Source of the DNA: Halolactibacillus miurensis
GTDB lineage: Bacteria; Bacillota; Bacilli; Bacillales; Amphibacillaceae
Assembly (NCBI RefSeq): GCF_900116255.1
Contig: NZ_FPAI01000001.1
Coordinates: 343,614-407,613 of the forward strand
Direction: 5' to 3'
Length of the DNA stretch: 64,000 nucleotides
The notes below the pieces were generated by a model that did not search any database, had not been told where the DNA came from, and was given only the letters and a program-made list of their open reading frames with translations. Shown here piece by piece: positions 33,430-42,442 of this stretch (its first letter is position 1; each line of letters begins with the position of its first letter). The translations under genes and the position numbers were made by a program.

Positions 33430-33449
33430 GCCAGGCACAAGGGCCTGGC
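33430..33449 (-). other. Intercistronic hairpin between IIC and IIA
   Basis: GCCAGGC (33430-33436) pairs with GCCTGGC (33443-33449). On the minus strand TGTTATTATC follows, so it could act as an mRNA stabiliser or partial attenuator lowering IIA and GH1 relative to IIC. Confidence 0.5.
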
Positions 33450-33481
33450 CGCTGTTTGTGTGTGTTATTATAAGTGTTACA

Positions 33482-34765
33482 TTAGTTCGCTTTTTGTTCA
33501 GCTTCGTAATATTGTTTGTCAATCACTTTAAGGAACGGTAACCAGATCACAAAGACAATCCCCATGTTGATTAGCTGCATAACCGTTCCCATAATTTTAT
33601 TCCCGGTAGCAAGGTAACCACTTAAGAGTGCAGGTGTTGTCCACGGCACGATGACCCCGGCCGGTCTTGGCACAAAGCCAATCGACATTAACGTATAGGT
33701 CACAATCGCTACAACAACTGGTGCCAGTAACCAAGGGATAATAACAAGTGGGTTCATAATAATTGGCATACCGAAAATAACGGGTTCGTTAACGTTAAAG
33801 ATCCCAGATCCAATCCCGAGTTTCCCTAAGTCTTTTAGTTGACGACTCTTTGCGACAATAAAGATAGCGAGTAACACAGCGAGCGTCATACCTGACCCGC
33901 CAATACCAACGATAAATGTATCGATAAACTGCTTTGTCACGATGTTTGGTAAGACGTCCGCCCCTGCTTGGAATGCTTCTAAATTTTGTTCGTTTAACGC
34001 ATACCAGATTGGGTCAAAGATAGAGTTGATAATAATTTGACCATGTAACCCGAAAAACCAGAATACTTGAATTAACAGGACCGCAATGATGGTAGCTGGT
34101 AAGCCGCTACCAAGAGACGTTAGTGGTGCTTGAATAATCGTATAAATAAAGTTTTGTACCGTATCGTAATCAGTAAAACCGAAAAGAATGCGGACAGCTA
34201 AGAAAATCGCGAGTGTTAAAGAAATAGGAATTAAGGCACTAAACGAACGCGATACCGCACTTGGTACACCTTGTGGCATTTTAATGGTTAAATTCTTACT
34301 TACAAATAGTTGATACAACTCAGCCGCAATAAAGGCGGTGAAAATACCTAGGAACATCCCTTCAGCACCGAGGATGCTCGTTGGGATAACATTCGCTGTG
34401 TCACCTAATACTTGTGGTGTTAAGACTAAGAACGCCGCAATACTCACAGCTGCTCCGTAAATCGCCTCGCCACCCCGTTGTTCAACCATCTTGTAGCCGA
34501 TCCCCGTAATAACGAACAGACCCATAATTGTGAGTGTTGCTTGAGAAGCTGGGCTTAAGGCTTGTTGATAGGCTTGGTAAGCATCTTCTCCAATCAATTT
34601 ATCTAAGAAGGGTAAGTTAGCTAAAACGACAAAGATCGAACCGAAAATGATAATCGGTAAGGCAACCATAAAGCCATTACGTAAAGCAGTGAGGTAGCGG
34701 TTATTATTGAGCTTATCCGCTACTGGCAATAAGACATTTTCAAGCATATTCATAAATTTATTCAT
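33482..34765 (-). CDS. PTS cellobiose-family EIIC permease
   Basis: The 427-residue membrane protein has about ten hydrophobic helices and the family pattern NRYLTALRNGFMVALPIIIFGS near the N-terminus and GIFNVNEPVIFGMPIIMNP in the central substrate-binding loop. The conserved NEP (Asn-Glu-Pro) of that loop is intact. It would import and allow phosphorylation of beta-disaccharides such as cellobiose, mannobiose or mixed glucomannan dimers. TGGAGGC precedes the ATG. It is equivalent to GmuC/LicC. Confidence 0.93.
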   Translation of the reverse strand: MNKFMNMLENVLLPVADKLNNNRYLTALRNGFMVALPIIIFGSIFVVLANLPFLDKLIGEDAYQAYQQALSPASQATLTIMGLFVITGIGYKMVEQRGGEAIYGAAVSIAAFLVLTPQVLGDTANVIPTSILGAEGMFLGIFTAFIAAELYQLFVSKNLTIKMPQGVPSAVSRSFSALIPISLTLAIFLAVRILFGFTDYDTVQNFIYTIIQAPLTSLGSGLPATIIAVLLIQVFWFFGLHGQIIINSIFDPIWYALNEQNLEAFQAGADVLPNIVTKQFIDTFIVGIGGSGMTLAVLLAIFIVAKSRQLKDLGKLGIGSGIFNVNEPVIFGMPIIMNPLVIIPWLLAPVVVAIVTYTLMSIGFVPRPAGVIVPWTTPALLSGYLATGNKIMGTVMQLINMGIVFVIWLPFLKVIDKQYYEAEQKAN

Positions 34766-34780
34766 TGGTTAAGCCTCCAG

Positions 34781-35092
34781 TTAGTTTTTTTCAATCAATT
34801 TAATCGCATGATCTAAAACCGCGCTTCCATCAATGCGTCCATAAGACACCGAATCAATGACATCAACGGGTACACCAAGTTCTTGACCGGTCTTTTCAAA
34901 CTTCTTTTTCATAAAGCGCATTTGAGGGCCGATAAGTAAGACGTCTGCTTCTTTCATATCTTCAGGTGCTTTGTCCTGGGCGACGGCCCAAATTTTCGCA
35001 TCTAGTCCGCGTTCATTGGCGACCGCCTCCATTTTTGATACGAGTAGGCTTGTTGACATGCCTGCGGAACAGGCAAGTAAAATTTTCTTCAT
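34781..35092 (-). CDS. PTS lactose/cellobiose-family EIIB
   Basis: The 103-residue protein carries the phosphorylated Cys8 in KKILLACSAGMSTSLLV. It takes phosphate from EIIA and gives it to the sugar bound to EIIC. The start is set at 35092 because AAAGG lies 9 bases before it, while the ATG at 35101 touches that site. It is the first gene of the operon, so the order IIB-IIC-IIA-GH1 is close to licBCAH and to the gmu operon. Confidence 0.93.
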   Translation of the reverse strand: MKKILLACSAGMSTSLLVSKMEAVANERGLDAKIWAVAQDKAPEDMKEADVLLIGPQMRFMKKKFEKTGQELGVPVDVIDSVSYGRIDGSAVLDHAIKLIEKN

Positions 35093-35108
35093 GTGAATCA
35101 TCCTTTCA

Positions 35109-35136
35109 AGTATGATGTGTTTTCTTGATAGTTCAA
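35109..35136 (-). promoter_or_regulatory. Probable promoter of the PTS operon
   Basis: On the minus strand TTGAAC (35131-35136), 16 bases, CATACT (35109-35114). Confidence 0.45.
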
Positions 35137-35144
35137 GTGTATGG

Positions 35145-35158
35145 GATAAGCGCTTACA
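35145..35158 (-). promoter_or_regulatory. cre-like box upstream of the PTS operon
   Basis: On the minus strand TGTAAGCGCTTATC matches the cre consensus except for the last two bases; the core TAAGCGCTTA is a perfect palindrome. Confidence 0.6.
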
Positions 35159-35358
35159 TTACCACGTGTTGTTTTTCCGTATCCTTCCGGAACTTTTCTA
35201 ACGCCTCTGTTGGCAATGTTTTAAATAAGAAACAGTGAAAGGTCTATTAGATGAAGAGGAAAAACTAAGGGCGGATGATGTCGATTGATGATAGAGAAAA
35301 AACAGCGGAAAGGCCCTCGTCATGTCAAGTTCGTGTGAAAAAAAGAAAAGGCTTTCTA

Positions 35359-35387
35359 TTGACATTTATATAAAGGTTACTTATTAT
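35359..35387 (+). promoter_or_regulatory. Promoter of the epimerase-GH130 operon
   Basis: TTGACA (35359-35364), 17 bases and TATTAT (35382-35387). The remainder of the 336-base gap 35093-35428 holds only the PTS operon control region and no gene. Confidence 0.75.
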
Positions 35388-35394
35388 TAAATTA

Positions 35395-35414
35395 TTAAGT
35401 TATCGATTAACTAA
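35395..35414 (+). promoter_or_regulatory. Mannan-regulon LacI operator, site 2
   Basis: TTAAGTTATCGATTAACTAA lies from about +1 of the epimerase promoter, a position where a bound repressor blocks initiation. Confidence 0.7.
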
Positions 35415-35428
35415 ACGGAGGTGACCGA

Positions 35429-36595
35429 ATGAATAAAGAAGCAATGAAACAAGAATTAACAACGACCATTTTACCGTTTTGGATGAAGTTAAAAGATGAG
35501 AAACATGGTGGCTTATATGGCCGTGTCGCTTATGATTTAACGGTCATGGAAAGGGCAGAAAAAGGCGGGATTGCCGCTGCCAGACACTTATGGGCTTTTT
35601 CAAGTAGTTACCGCGTATTGCGTCAGTCTGAGTACTTGGAAATGGCGCATCACATGTATCGATTTATTAAGGAGAAATGCTTTGACCAAGACTACGGTGG
35701 TATCTACTGGATGCTTGACTACCGGGGAGAAGTCATGGATGATCGTAAACACATCTACGCACAAGCGTTTATGATTTATGGCTTAAGTGAGTATTACCGA
35801 ATTACACAGGATAAAGAAGCGCTTGATTTAGCTTTAGACCTGTATGATTTAATTGAGGTCAAAGGTTTTGATAATAAGAACGGTGCTTATAAAGAAGAAT
35901 TTACTCGTGAGTGGATAGAAGCCCCGAATGAAATGTTGAGTGAAAATGGTGTGGTCGCAAATATTACGATGAATACCCATATTCATATTTTAGAAGCTTA
36001 CACCAATCTCTATAAAGCAGCGCCATCAAAAGAGTTAAAAGTGCGTTTAGAATACTTGTTAGATAGACACGTTGAAAAAATCTATCAAGAGGATCACTTC
36101 TTAGGTGTCTTTTTTGATAAGAACTGGAACAGTATTATCGACTTACAGTCGTTTGGTCATGATATTGAAGCCTCCTGGCTGATTGACGAAACGTTAAAAG
36201 TACTTGAATGCGACGTGCCGAAATACCATGAGATGGTGCAAGATATTGCCTATAATATTTTAAATGTTGCTGTCAATGAGGATGGCTCAATGCAGAACGA
36301 GCGGGAAAATGGTGTGGTCGATGATACACGCATTTGGTGGGTTCAAGCAGAAACTATGCTGGGTTTTTATAATGCTTATGAGAAAACAGGAGATGAAGCC
36401 TTTAAAGAAGCAGCTGAGAACTGTTGGACATTCATTATGGCGCATATAAAAGATCCGCGTCCTGGTGGGGAATGGTACTGGTCACTGACAAAAGACAATC
36501 AACCGATTAAACGTGATGTAGCTGAACCTTGGAAAGTCTCCTATCATAATACACGTAGCTGTCTAGAGCTCATCGAAAGGATGGAAAAACAATGA
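35429..36595 (+). CDS. Cellobiose/mannobiose 2-epimerase (AGE family)
   Basis: The 388-residue alpha/alpha-barrel protein belongs to the N-acylglucosamine 2-epimerase superfamily, cellobiose 2-epimerase branch. Features include [11 protein letters not shown], an [11 protein letters not shown] motif, conserved catalytic-type His in [11 protein letters not shown] and [10 protein letters not shown], and the C-terminal WYWSLTKD and [12 protein letters not shown]. The expected reaction epimerises the reducing-end mannose of beta-1,4-mannobiose to glucose, giving mannosyl-glucose for the next enzyme. GGAGGTGACC precedes the ATG. Its stop overlaps the GH130 start (ATGA), so the two are translationally coupled, as in known mannobiose 2-epimerase pathways. 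Confidence 0.9.
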   Translation: MNKEAMKQELTTTILPFWMKLKDEKHGGLYGRVAYDLTVMERAEKGGIAAARHLWAFSSSYRVLRQSEYLEMAHHMYRFIKEKCFDQDYGGIYWMLDYRGEVMDDRKHIYAQAFMIYGLSEYYRITQDKEALDLALDLYDLIEVKGFDNKNGAYKEEFTREWIEAPNEMLSENGVVANITMNTHIHILEAYTNLYKAAPSKELKVRLEYLLDRHVEKIYQEDHFLGVFFDKNWNSIIDLQSFGHDIEASWLIDETLKVLECDVPKYHEMVQDIAYNILNVAVNEDGSMQNERENGVVDDTRIWWVQAETMLGFYNAYEKTGDEAFKEAAENCWTFIMAHIKDPRPGGEWYWSLTKDNQPIKRDVAEPWKVSYHNTRSCLELIERMEKQ

Positions 36596-37770
36596 TACAC
36601 GAAAAATATTTTAAATTAAAAGACAAACAAGAAGCCTTACTGACAAGAAAAAATGAGGTTAATCATGACTTTTATAACGGTATTTATGACCGCTATCAAC
36701 ATCCGGTTATTACCCGTCACCATGTGCCGATTCACTGGCGTTTTGATTTAAATAAAGACACAAACCCTTACTTCCAAGAACGCTTAGGAATTAATGCGAC
36801 GCTTAACCCAGGGGCATTGTATCATGATGGGAAGTATTATCTTGTCGTTAGAACAGAAGGATTAGACAGAAAGTCAATCTTTACACTCGCGGTAAGTGAC
36901 ACTGGTGTGGATTATTTCCGTTTTATCGATACGCCGCTCGTCTGGGAAGATGTCGATAAAAAAGAAACGAATATGTATGATATGCGCTTAGTGAAACATG
37001 AAGACGGCTATATATATGGTATTTACTGTTCGGAAAGTAAAGACCCGGATGTACCAGCAAGCGACACATCAAGTGCGATTGCTCAAGCGGGTCTTGTTAG
37101 AACAAAAGATTTAAAAACGTGGACAAGACTACCGAATATCAAAACGCCTTCCCCACAACAACGTAATGTCGTTCTTCACCCAGAATTTGTTGACGGCAAA
37201 TATGCGTTTTATACCCGACCGCAAGATGGTTTTATTTCTACCGGTTCAGGTGGTGGGATTGCCTTTGCGCTATGTGATGATATCGAAAATCCTGTCATCA
37301 CAAAAGAAGAAGTCATTCATGAACGTGAGTACCATACCGTTTATGAGGTGAAAAACGGACAAGGACCGGCGCCGATTAAAACGGATAAAGGTTGGCTGCA
37401 CATCGCGCATGGTGTGCGTAATACTGCGGCTGGCTTGCGTTATGTTCTTTACGTACTGGTCACAAGCTTAGATGACCCAACGAAAGTCATAGCGCAACCA
37501 GGTGGACACTTCATTGCCCCTTATGATGATGAACGTGTAGGTGATGTCTCAAATGTTATTTTCTGTAACGGAGCTGTCGTGAATGAAGAGAAAGATTTAT
37601 TCATTTACTATGCATCAAGCGATACACGCGTGCATGTCGCAAAAACAACCGTTGATCGGTTACTGGACTATGCGTTTCAAACACCAGAAGACCAATTCCG
37701 TTCATTAGATAATGCGAAAGTAAGGAAAACGTTAATTGAAAAAAATGAGAAGTTGTTAAGTAACGAGTAA
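36592..37770 (+). CDS. GH130 mannosylglucose phosphorylase
   Basis: The 392-residue five-bladed beta-propeller belongs to GH130 subfamily 1, whose members phosphorolyse 4-O-beta-D-mannosyl-D-glucose to mannose-1-phosphate and glucose. The proton-donor Asp is probably Asp130 in TNMYDMRLV; phosphate-binding Arg/His residues fall in RNVVLHPEF and [20 protein letters not shown]. The N-terminal 60 residues, longer than in subfamily 2, are typical. The gene is coupled to the epimerase that makes its substrate. Mannose-1-phosphate needs a phosphomannomutase, which is not in the window. AAAGGATG serves as ribosome site. Confidence 0.92.
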   Translation: MIHEKYFKLKDKQEALLTRKNEVNHDFYNGIYDRYQHPVITRHHVPIHWRFDLNKDTNPYFQERLGINATLNPGALYHDGKYYLVVRTEGLDRKSIFTLAVSDTGVDYFRFIDTPLVWEDVDKKETNMYDMRLVKHEDGYIYGIYCSESKDPDVPASDTSSAIAQAGLVRTKDLKTWTRLPNIKTPSPQQRNVVLHPEFVDGKYAFYTRPQDGFISTGSGGGIAFALCDDIENPVITKEEVIHEREYHTVYEVKNGQGPAPIKTDKGWLHIAHGVRNTAAGLRYVLYVLVTSLDDPTKVIAQPGGHFIAPYDDERVGDVSNVIFCNGAVVNEEKDLFIYYASSDTRVHVAKTTVDRLLDYAFQTPEDQFRSLDNAKVRKTLIEKNEKLLSNE

Positions 37771-37805
37771 ACTAAGAATATCCTACTCGAATTATACATG
37801 CTTTA

Positions 37806-37882
37806 TTGCCTTATGGCCTAAGGTTTGGTACTATTAAGAGGTATTCATTTAGTTAATTAACTAAGTTCATGTACTTAATAAA
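37806..37882 (+). promoter_or_regulatory. lacI-type gene promoter with two palindromes
   Basis: TTGCCT (37806-37811), 17 bases and TACTAT (37829-37834) predict a start near 37841. Downstream lie TTAGTTAATTAACTAA (37849-37864) and AAGTTATAACTT (37871-37882), both perfect palindromes related to the arms of the regulon operator, suggesting autoregulation. Confidence 0.5.
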
Positions 37883-37948
37883 GTTATAACTTAGGTTGAA
37901 ATTTTGAGGCAATAATCGATGGATGTTTGAAGATGGGATGTGTTGAAG

Positions 37949-38962
37949 ATGGCGAATGTAACAATGAAAGATATCGCTGAAAGAATCGGTGTCAGTAGTG
38001 TCACGGTGTCAAAAGCGCTCAATGATAAAGAAGGCGTGAGTGATGCGCTAAAAGATAAGATTAAACAACTTGCCGATGAGATGGGCTATCGTTATAATAC
38101 GACGGCAAAATCGATGAAGAACGGCTTAACCTATAATATTGGGGTCGTGATTCCTGAACGATTTTCAGGTGGAATGTCACAATCTTTTTACTTCCGCGCG
38201 TATCAACAAGCGGCTCGTGTCTTTGAGCAGTATGGGTATTACGGGATTATGAATATCTTAACAGATGCGGATGAAGAAGCGCTGAAATTACCACGTTTGT
38301 ATTATGAAAAGAAGGTGGATGGCTTTATTTTCTTAGGTCAACTCTCGAGTGACTATATTAACTTAATCAAAGAAATGGACATGCCAAAAGTGTTTCTTGA
38401 TTTTTATGATGAACATGATGAAATTGATTCGGTCATTACGGATAACTTCTTTGGTGCCTATGATTTAACGAACTTCTTGATTAATAAAGGGCACACAGAT
38501 ATTGGTTTTGTCGGTAACTTGCATTCAACGAGTAGTATTCAAGACCGTTATCTCGGTTACTACAAATCACTGTTAGAGCACGGGAAAGATCTTAACTCGG
38601 ATTGGATTATTAATGATCGTGACAAACGAGGAAAATACATTGCGTTTAAGTTACCTAAAGAGATGCCCTCAGCATTCGTATGTAACTGCGATCAAGTCGC
38701 GCATTTGTTTGTCACTCGGTTAAAAGAAGAAGGTTATCATGTGCCAGAAGACGTTTCGGTGGTTGGTTTTGATAATGATATTTACGCCACGATTACCGAT
38801 CCGAATTTAACAACTGTTGAAGTGGATATTGATGAAATGGTGGCTGAAGCGGTAAAAGTCATTATTAAGAAAGTCCAAGGTAACAATAAATGTTATGGAA
38901 GACAATCGGTTAAAGGTAAAATCATCAAACGAGACTCTGTCTCGGACAAAAGACAAGGGTAG
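37949..38962 (+). CDS. LacI-family repressor of the mannan region
   Basis: The 337-residue LacI/GalR protein has the helix-turn-helix MKDIAERIGVSSVTVSKALN at the N-terminus, a hinge helix and a periplasmic-binding-protein-like sensor domain (residues about 60-330). It lies between the epimerase/GH130 operon and the ABC operon, and palindromes with the LacI-style central CG occur at the promoters of both, so it is the natural regulator. The inducer is probably a mannooligosaccharide, by inference. ATG 37949 gives the usual MANVTMKDIAE start; a GTG at 37940 is in frame. Ribosome binding is weak (GGGATGTG), in line with a low-level regulator. Confidence 0.88.
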   Translation: MANVTMKDIAERIGVSSVTVSKALNDKEGVSDALKDKIKQLADEMGYRYNTTAKSMKNGLTYNIGVVIPERFSGGMSQSFYFRAYQQAARVFEQYGYYGIMNILTDADEEALKLPRLYYEKKVDGFIFLGQLSSDYINLIKEMDMPKVFLDFYDEHDEIDSVITDNFFGAYDLTNFLINKGHTDIGFVGNLHSTSSIQDRYLGYYKSLLEHGKDLNSDWIINDRDKRGKYIAFKLPKEMPSAFVCNCDQVAHLFVTRLKEEGYHVPEDVSVVGFDNDIYATITDPNLTTVEVDIDEMVAEAVKVIIKKVQGNNKCYGRQSVKGKIIKRDSVSDKRQG

Positions 38963-38980
38963 TTCTCTTGTCTTTTTGTC
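38945..38980 (+). terminator. Terminator overlapping the repressor stop
   Basis: GACAAAAGACAAG (38945-38957) pairs with CTTGTCTTTTTGTC (38967-38980). Confidence 0.75.
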
Positions 38981-38992
38981 TTTAGGAAGGGT

Positions 38993-39586
38993 GTGAAGAT
39001 CATCGGTACAAAAGTCGTTGAATGGACGTTAGCGGTCTATCACTACATCGTATTAGCGCTCTATTTTTGGGTTGGCATATTAAGAGGGTTAGTTCTCTAT
39101 GGCATCACACCAGCGTGTGTGAGTCTGTTTCTTACGTATCAGGCGATGAGAAACCATGAAGAAGTTGATGAAAAATATATTAAACAACAATTTTTCAAGC
39201 ATTACCGAGATTATGATCACTATAAAGTTTGGTCATTTTTGATGAGTGTCGGTCTGTTGTTGTTGACGGCACTTTTCACTTTTAGTTTATCGCGTGGTGT
39301 TTCGTTAGTTTTTGTCGTCGTGATCATTTATTTCTTATTATTGTTGATTGGTGCGGTGAGTTTTACTTTTTACGGCCTAACAATCCATAAAAAAGCAGGC
39401 CGTATCGCCTTTGCGGAAGGTTTTGTAGAAATGATTAAACAAATAAAAATAACCGTGCCGCTCCTTATTGCGGTCGTCGTGTTACTTGGCATTCTTTACT
39501 ATAATGGGGTACTCTTTCTCGTTGTCTTTCCTGCGGGGTATGCGGCGGTTGTTACAAGTTTGTTAAATAGATCAAGTCAAAGTTAA
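38993..39586 (+). CDS. DUF624 (YesL-like) membrane protein
   Basis: The 197-residue protein has about five membrane helices and the YesL pattern ILRGLVLYGITPACVSLFL and EVDEKYIKQQFFKHYRDY. DUF624 proteins are often encoded with sugar ABC importers of the MalFG type and are thought to assist them, but the mechanism is unknown. The start is GTG at 38993 with AGGAAGG 6 bases upstream. It sits directly after the LacI repressor and before the ABC operon, with a terminator on both sides. Confidence 0.85.
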   Translation: MKIIGTKVVEWTLAVYHYIVLALYFWVGILRGLVLYGITPACVSLFLTYQAMRNHEEVDEKYIKQQFFKHYRDYDHYKVWSFLMSVGLLLLTALFTFSLSRGVSLVFVVVIIYFLLLLIGAVSFTFYGLTIHKKAGRIAFAEGFVEMIKQIKITVPLLIAVVVLLGILYYNGVLFLVVFPAGYAAVVTSLLNRSSQS

Positions 39587-39610
39587 AGCAATCGATGCCA
39601 TTGCTTTTTT
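39586..39610 (+). terminator. Terminator after the DUF624 gene
   Basis: AAAGCAAT (39585-39592) pairs with ATTGCTTT (39600-39607), continuing into TTTTTT. Confidence 0.85.
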
Positions 39611-39950
39611 CTTTTGCTTAAATGTCCTTATGATAGTGCCCCTATTAAATCGCTAGGCTGTGTGTAGGAATTTGATGGGAGTTTTTGATGTGGGACGAAA
39701 GGGTAGATTGAATGAGATTAAGTAATGAATTAAGTGAATATAGAATTGTTTACTTAAAAATTTAGCTATTCTAAAATAAGTATGCGTTTAAAAAAGTCTA
39801 AAAAAAGTTTGCCTCTTAAAGGAATCGTGAATCTTGTATAGTCAAGCATTGAAATGGCACTGTTAGGGGCTTTGTTACTTTATTAAGTAAAATTACTTAA
39901 TAAGATTTACGTAATTAAGTAATATGTTAAATTATTTTGCTGAAAAACTA
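39611..39950. other. AT-rich non-coding region upstream of the ABC operon
   Basis: No gene is visible in this stretch. It contains repeated TTAAGTAA-like elements and the long palindrome at 39880-39903. Confidence 0.5.
39880..39903. repeat. Perfect AT-rich palindrome
   Basis: TTATTAAGTAA (39880-39890) and TTACTTAATAA (39893-39903) are perfect 11-base arms separated by AA. A further TAATTAAGTAAT follows at 39912-39923. It lies about 50 bases upstream of the -35 and could bind an activator. Confidence 0.55.
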
Positions 39951-39979
39951 TTGACGGGTAAACGTTTTCAATATACAAT
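39951..39979 (+). promoter_or_regulatory. Promoter of the ABC operon with an internal cre box
   Basis: TTGACG (39951-39956), 17 bases, TACAAT (39974-39979). The spacer contains GGTAAACGTTTTCA (39957-39970), which fits the cre consensus at all positions except the first, so CcpA would occlude RNA polymerase. Confidence 0.75.
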
Positions 39980-39986
39980 ATACTTA

Positions 39987-40006
39987 TTAGCTTAGCGATA
40001 ACTTAA
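39987..40006 (+). promoter_or_regulatory. Mannan-regulon LacI operator, site 3
   Basis: The complement reads TTAAGTTATCGCTAAGCTAA. It starts at the predicted transcription start of the ABC operon, the same relative position as site 2. Confidence 0.65.
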
Positions 40007-40052
40007 AGTTAAGTTAATAAAAGTTTTAAAAGAAAAGAAAGGGTGTTTAATT

Positions 40053-41417
40053 ATGGGTAAAAAGTTAATGGTTTTATTACTAAGTCTGTTTATGCTTGTT
40101 GCTTTAGCAGCATGTGGCGGAGACGATGATGATGCATCAGGTTCAGATGATAATGGTTCAGATGATGGATCAAGTGAAGATGTACCGATGCATGAGGCGT
40201 GGAAAGACATGGACCCTGAAGAGATAGAAGGCGATTTAACGGTTATCACACACCGTACAGACATCGTTGGCGATGTCTACCAAGAGTACAAGGAAGCGTT
40301 TGAAGCGAAGTATCCAAATGTGAATGTTACGTTTGAAGCGTTAAACGATTACGGTGGGGATATTATGCCACGTATTAATACACAAGATTTTGGTGATGTA
40401 CAATATTTACCTGTAGAAGTACCGATTGAAGATATTCCGAATTTCTTCGAACCAATGGGTTCATTAGAAGAAATGGAACAGGATTTCTTAGGTGTTGAAG
40501 AACGTGCGGTTGATGGTACTGTTTATGGTATTCCAATTGCAGTTACGTATACAGGTGTTATCTATAATAAAGCGGTCTTTGAAGAAGCGGGTGTAACGGA
40601 ATTACCAGAAACACAAGCAGAATTCTTAGAAGCGTTACAAATGGTGAAAGACAATACAGATGCGATTCCGCTATACACAAACTATGCGGATGCTTGGCCA
40701 TTAACGCAGTGGCAAGGGGCGTTATCAACTACAGCTGGTAACGAAACTTACTATAATATCGATATGTTAGATGATCCACGTCCGTTTGAAGCGGGTGACC
40801 CACACTACGAGCACTACAAACTTATGTATGATGTGGCTGAACAAGGTTTAATTGAAGAAGATCCACTGACTACTGACTGGGAAGCTTCTAAAGTCATGAT
40901 GAATGAAGGCGAAATTGCGACAATGGTTCTTGGTTCTTGGGCGCTTGAACAAATTCAAGGGGCTGGTCCAAACGCTGATGATATCGCGATTATGGCTTAT
41001 CCAAATGATGCCGAGCGTACGTTGTTCTCGTTAGGTGCTGATTTTAATATCTCTATCAGCAAATTTAGTGAAAACAAACCAGCGGCTTTCGCTTGGGTAG
41101 ATTGGTTCATTAATGAATCAGGATATTCTGTAGAACAAGCAGGTGGTATCAGTGCATCTAAGGATGTGCCACTTCCTGATTCGTTAGCGGATGCTGAAGC
41201 GGCAGGTGCTGAGTTTGTGATGCTTGAGCCATCTCCAGACGAATTACAAGGTAAATTAGACGAGATTGATAAAGAATCTGAGGTTGGTCTTTGGGGTCAA
41301 GATAAGAAACAAATCTTAGTTGAAGCGGCTATTGGTAACCGTGACATGTCATTTGACGATGTCATGAATGAATGGAACGATGCCTGGGAAGCGGCTTACA
41401 ACAAAATTATGGAATAA
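40053..41417 (+). CDS. ABC sugar-binding lipoprotein
   Basis: The 454-residue family 1 extracellular solute-binding protein has a lipoprotein signal (lipobox LAAC before GGDDDD) followed by a very acidic Ser/Asp linker. The mature domain has the MalE-type pattern with VEAKYPNVNVTFE-like FEAKYPNVNVTFEALNDYGG and GIPIAVTYTGVIYNKAVFEEAG. It should bind mannan- or glucomannan-derived oligosaccharides, judged by the neighbouring GH130, GH113 and esterase genes. AAAGGGTG stands upstream of the ATG. A hairpin after the stop probably makes it more abundant than the permeases. Confidence 0.93.
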   Translation: MGKKLMVLLLSLFMLVALAACGGDDDDASGSDDNGSDDGSSEDVPMHEAWKDMDPEEIEGDLTVITHRTDIVGDVYQEYKEAFEAKYPNVNVTFEALNDYGGDIMPRINTQDFGDVQYLPVEVPIEDIPNFFEPMGSLEEMEQDFLGVEERAVDGTVYGIPIAVTYTGVIYNKAVFEEAGVTELPETQAEFLEALQMVKDNTDAIPLYTNYADAWPLTQWQGALSTTAGNETYYNIDMLDDPRPFEAGDPHYEHYKLMYDVAEQGLIEEDPLTTDWEASKVMMNEGEIATMVLGSWALEQIQGAGPNADDIAIMAYPNDAERTLFSLGADFNISISKFSENKPAAFAWVDWFINESGYSVEQAGGISASKDVPLPDSLADAEAAGAEFVMLEPSPDELQGKLDEIDKESEVGLWGQDKKQILVEAAIGNRDMSFDDVMNEWNDAWEAAYNKIME

Positions 41418-41437
41418 ATATTCCAACGTGTAAAACA

Positions 41438-41479
41438 GATGAAAAAGGAGTGCTCCTCGTGCTCCTTTTCTCATCTTTA
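41438..41479 (+). terminator. Attenuating hairpin after the binding-protein gene
   Basis: GATGAAAAAGGAG (41438-41450) pairs with CTCCTTTTCTCATC (41462-41475). Partial read-through would feed the permease genes. Confidence 0.7.
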
Positions 41480-41532
41480 AAGATAGAAAGAACGCTTGCG
41501 GCTAGATATTAGGAATTAGGAGGTGCGGACCC

Positions 41533-42441
41533 TTGTCTAAATTCAAACAAATCATCAGTAAATTACGATTTTCAAATATTTCTTATAAAGCACAGCGCAA
41601 CATCATTATTGTGTCGTTTCTGGCGATTCCGATGACGTTGCTTGGCACGTTCGCATTCTTACCGGTAATCAATATGTTTTGGTACAGCTTTACCGATTGG
41701 AATGGTTATAGTGAGATGAATTTTATTGGATTTGAAAATTACAAGACAATCTTTTCAAACCCTGAATACTTTGCGGTATTTAGAGTCAGTTTGTATTATT
41801 TCTTTGCGACGTTTGTCCAATTGGGCATTGCGCTATACTTTGCGACCATTCTTAGTTTTGAAGTGAAGTTCAAAAACTTTTTTAAAGGCGTTTTGTTCTT
41901 CCCTTACTTACTAAACGGTGTCGCGATTGGGTTAATGTTTTTATTATTCTTTAGAGCGGATGGCACGCTTGATACTGTTCTTCAAGCTATTGGCTTAGGT
42001 CAATTCGCACAAAAATGGTTAGGTAACCCCGATCTCATTAACTACTCATTAGCGGGTGTATCGGTCTGGCGCTACATGGGCTTTAACTTCATTATTTTCC
42101 TCGGGGCAATTTCATCAATTCCTAATGAGATTTATGAAGCCTCTGAAATGGATGGGGCCAATCGGTGGCACCAATTCCGTTACATTATTTTACCGAGTAT
42201 AAAAATTATCATATCACTGAACTTAATTTTAGCAGTCAGTGGATCCTTAAGTGCGTTTGAGATTCCGTTTATTATGACAGGCGGTGCCAATGGTAGTGCG
42301 ACCTTTGTTATTCAGACGGTTAATACCGCATTCAAGTATGGTAAGATTGGTCTCGGTTCAGCGATGGCTGTAATCTTGCTCTTTATCGTGGTTATTGTAA
42401 CGGGTATTCAAAGAAAATTCTTTAGTGAGGGGGATGAATAA
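41533..42441 (+). CDS. ABC sugar permease, MalF type
   Basis: The 302-residue membrane protein has six helices and the EAA coupling loop EIYEASEMDGANRWHQFRYI, seen around residue 200. With the following MalG-type permease it forms the channel for the oligosaccharide importer. The start is TTG, supported by AGGAGG 9 bases upstream and by the usual N-terminal length. No ATPase gene is present in the operon, so the pair must share an ATPase such as MsmX encoded elsewhere. Confidence 0.92.
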   Translation: MSKFKQIISKLRFSNISYKAQRNIIIVSFLAIPMTLLGTFAFLPVINMFWYSFTDWNGYSEMNFIGFENYKTIFSNPEYFAVFRVSLYYFFATFVQLGIALYFATILSFEVKFKNFFKGVLFFPYLLNGVAIGLMFLLFFRADGTLDTVLQAIGLGQFAQKWLGNPDLINYSLAGVSVWRYMGFNFIIFLGAISSIPNEIYEASEMDGANRWHQFRYIILPSIKIIISLNLILAVSGSLSAFEIPFIMTGGANGSATFVIQTVNTAFKYGKIGLGSAMAVILLFIVVIVTGIQRKFFSEGDE

Positions 42442-42442
42442 G

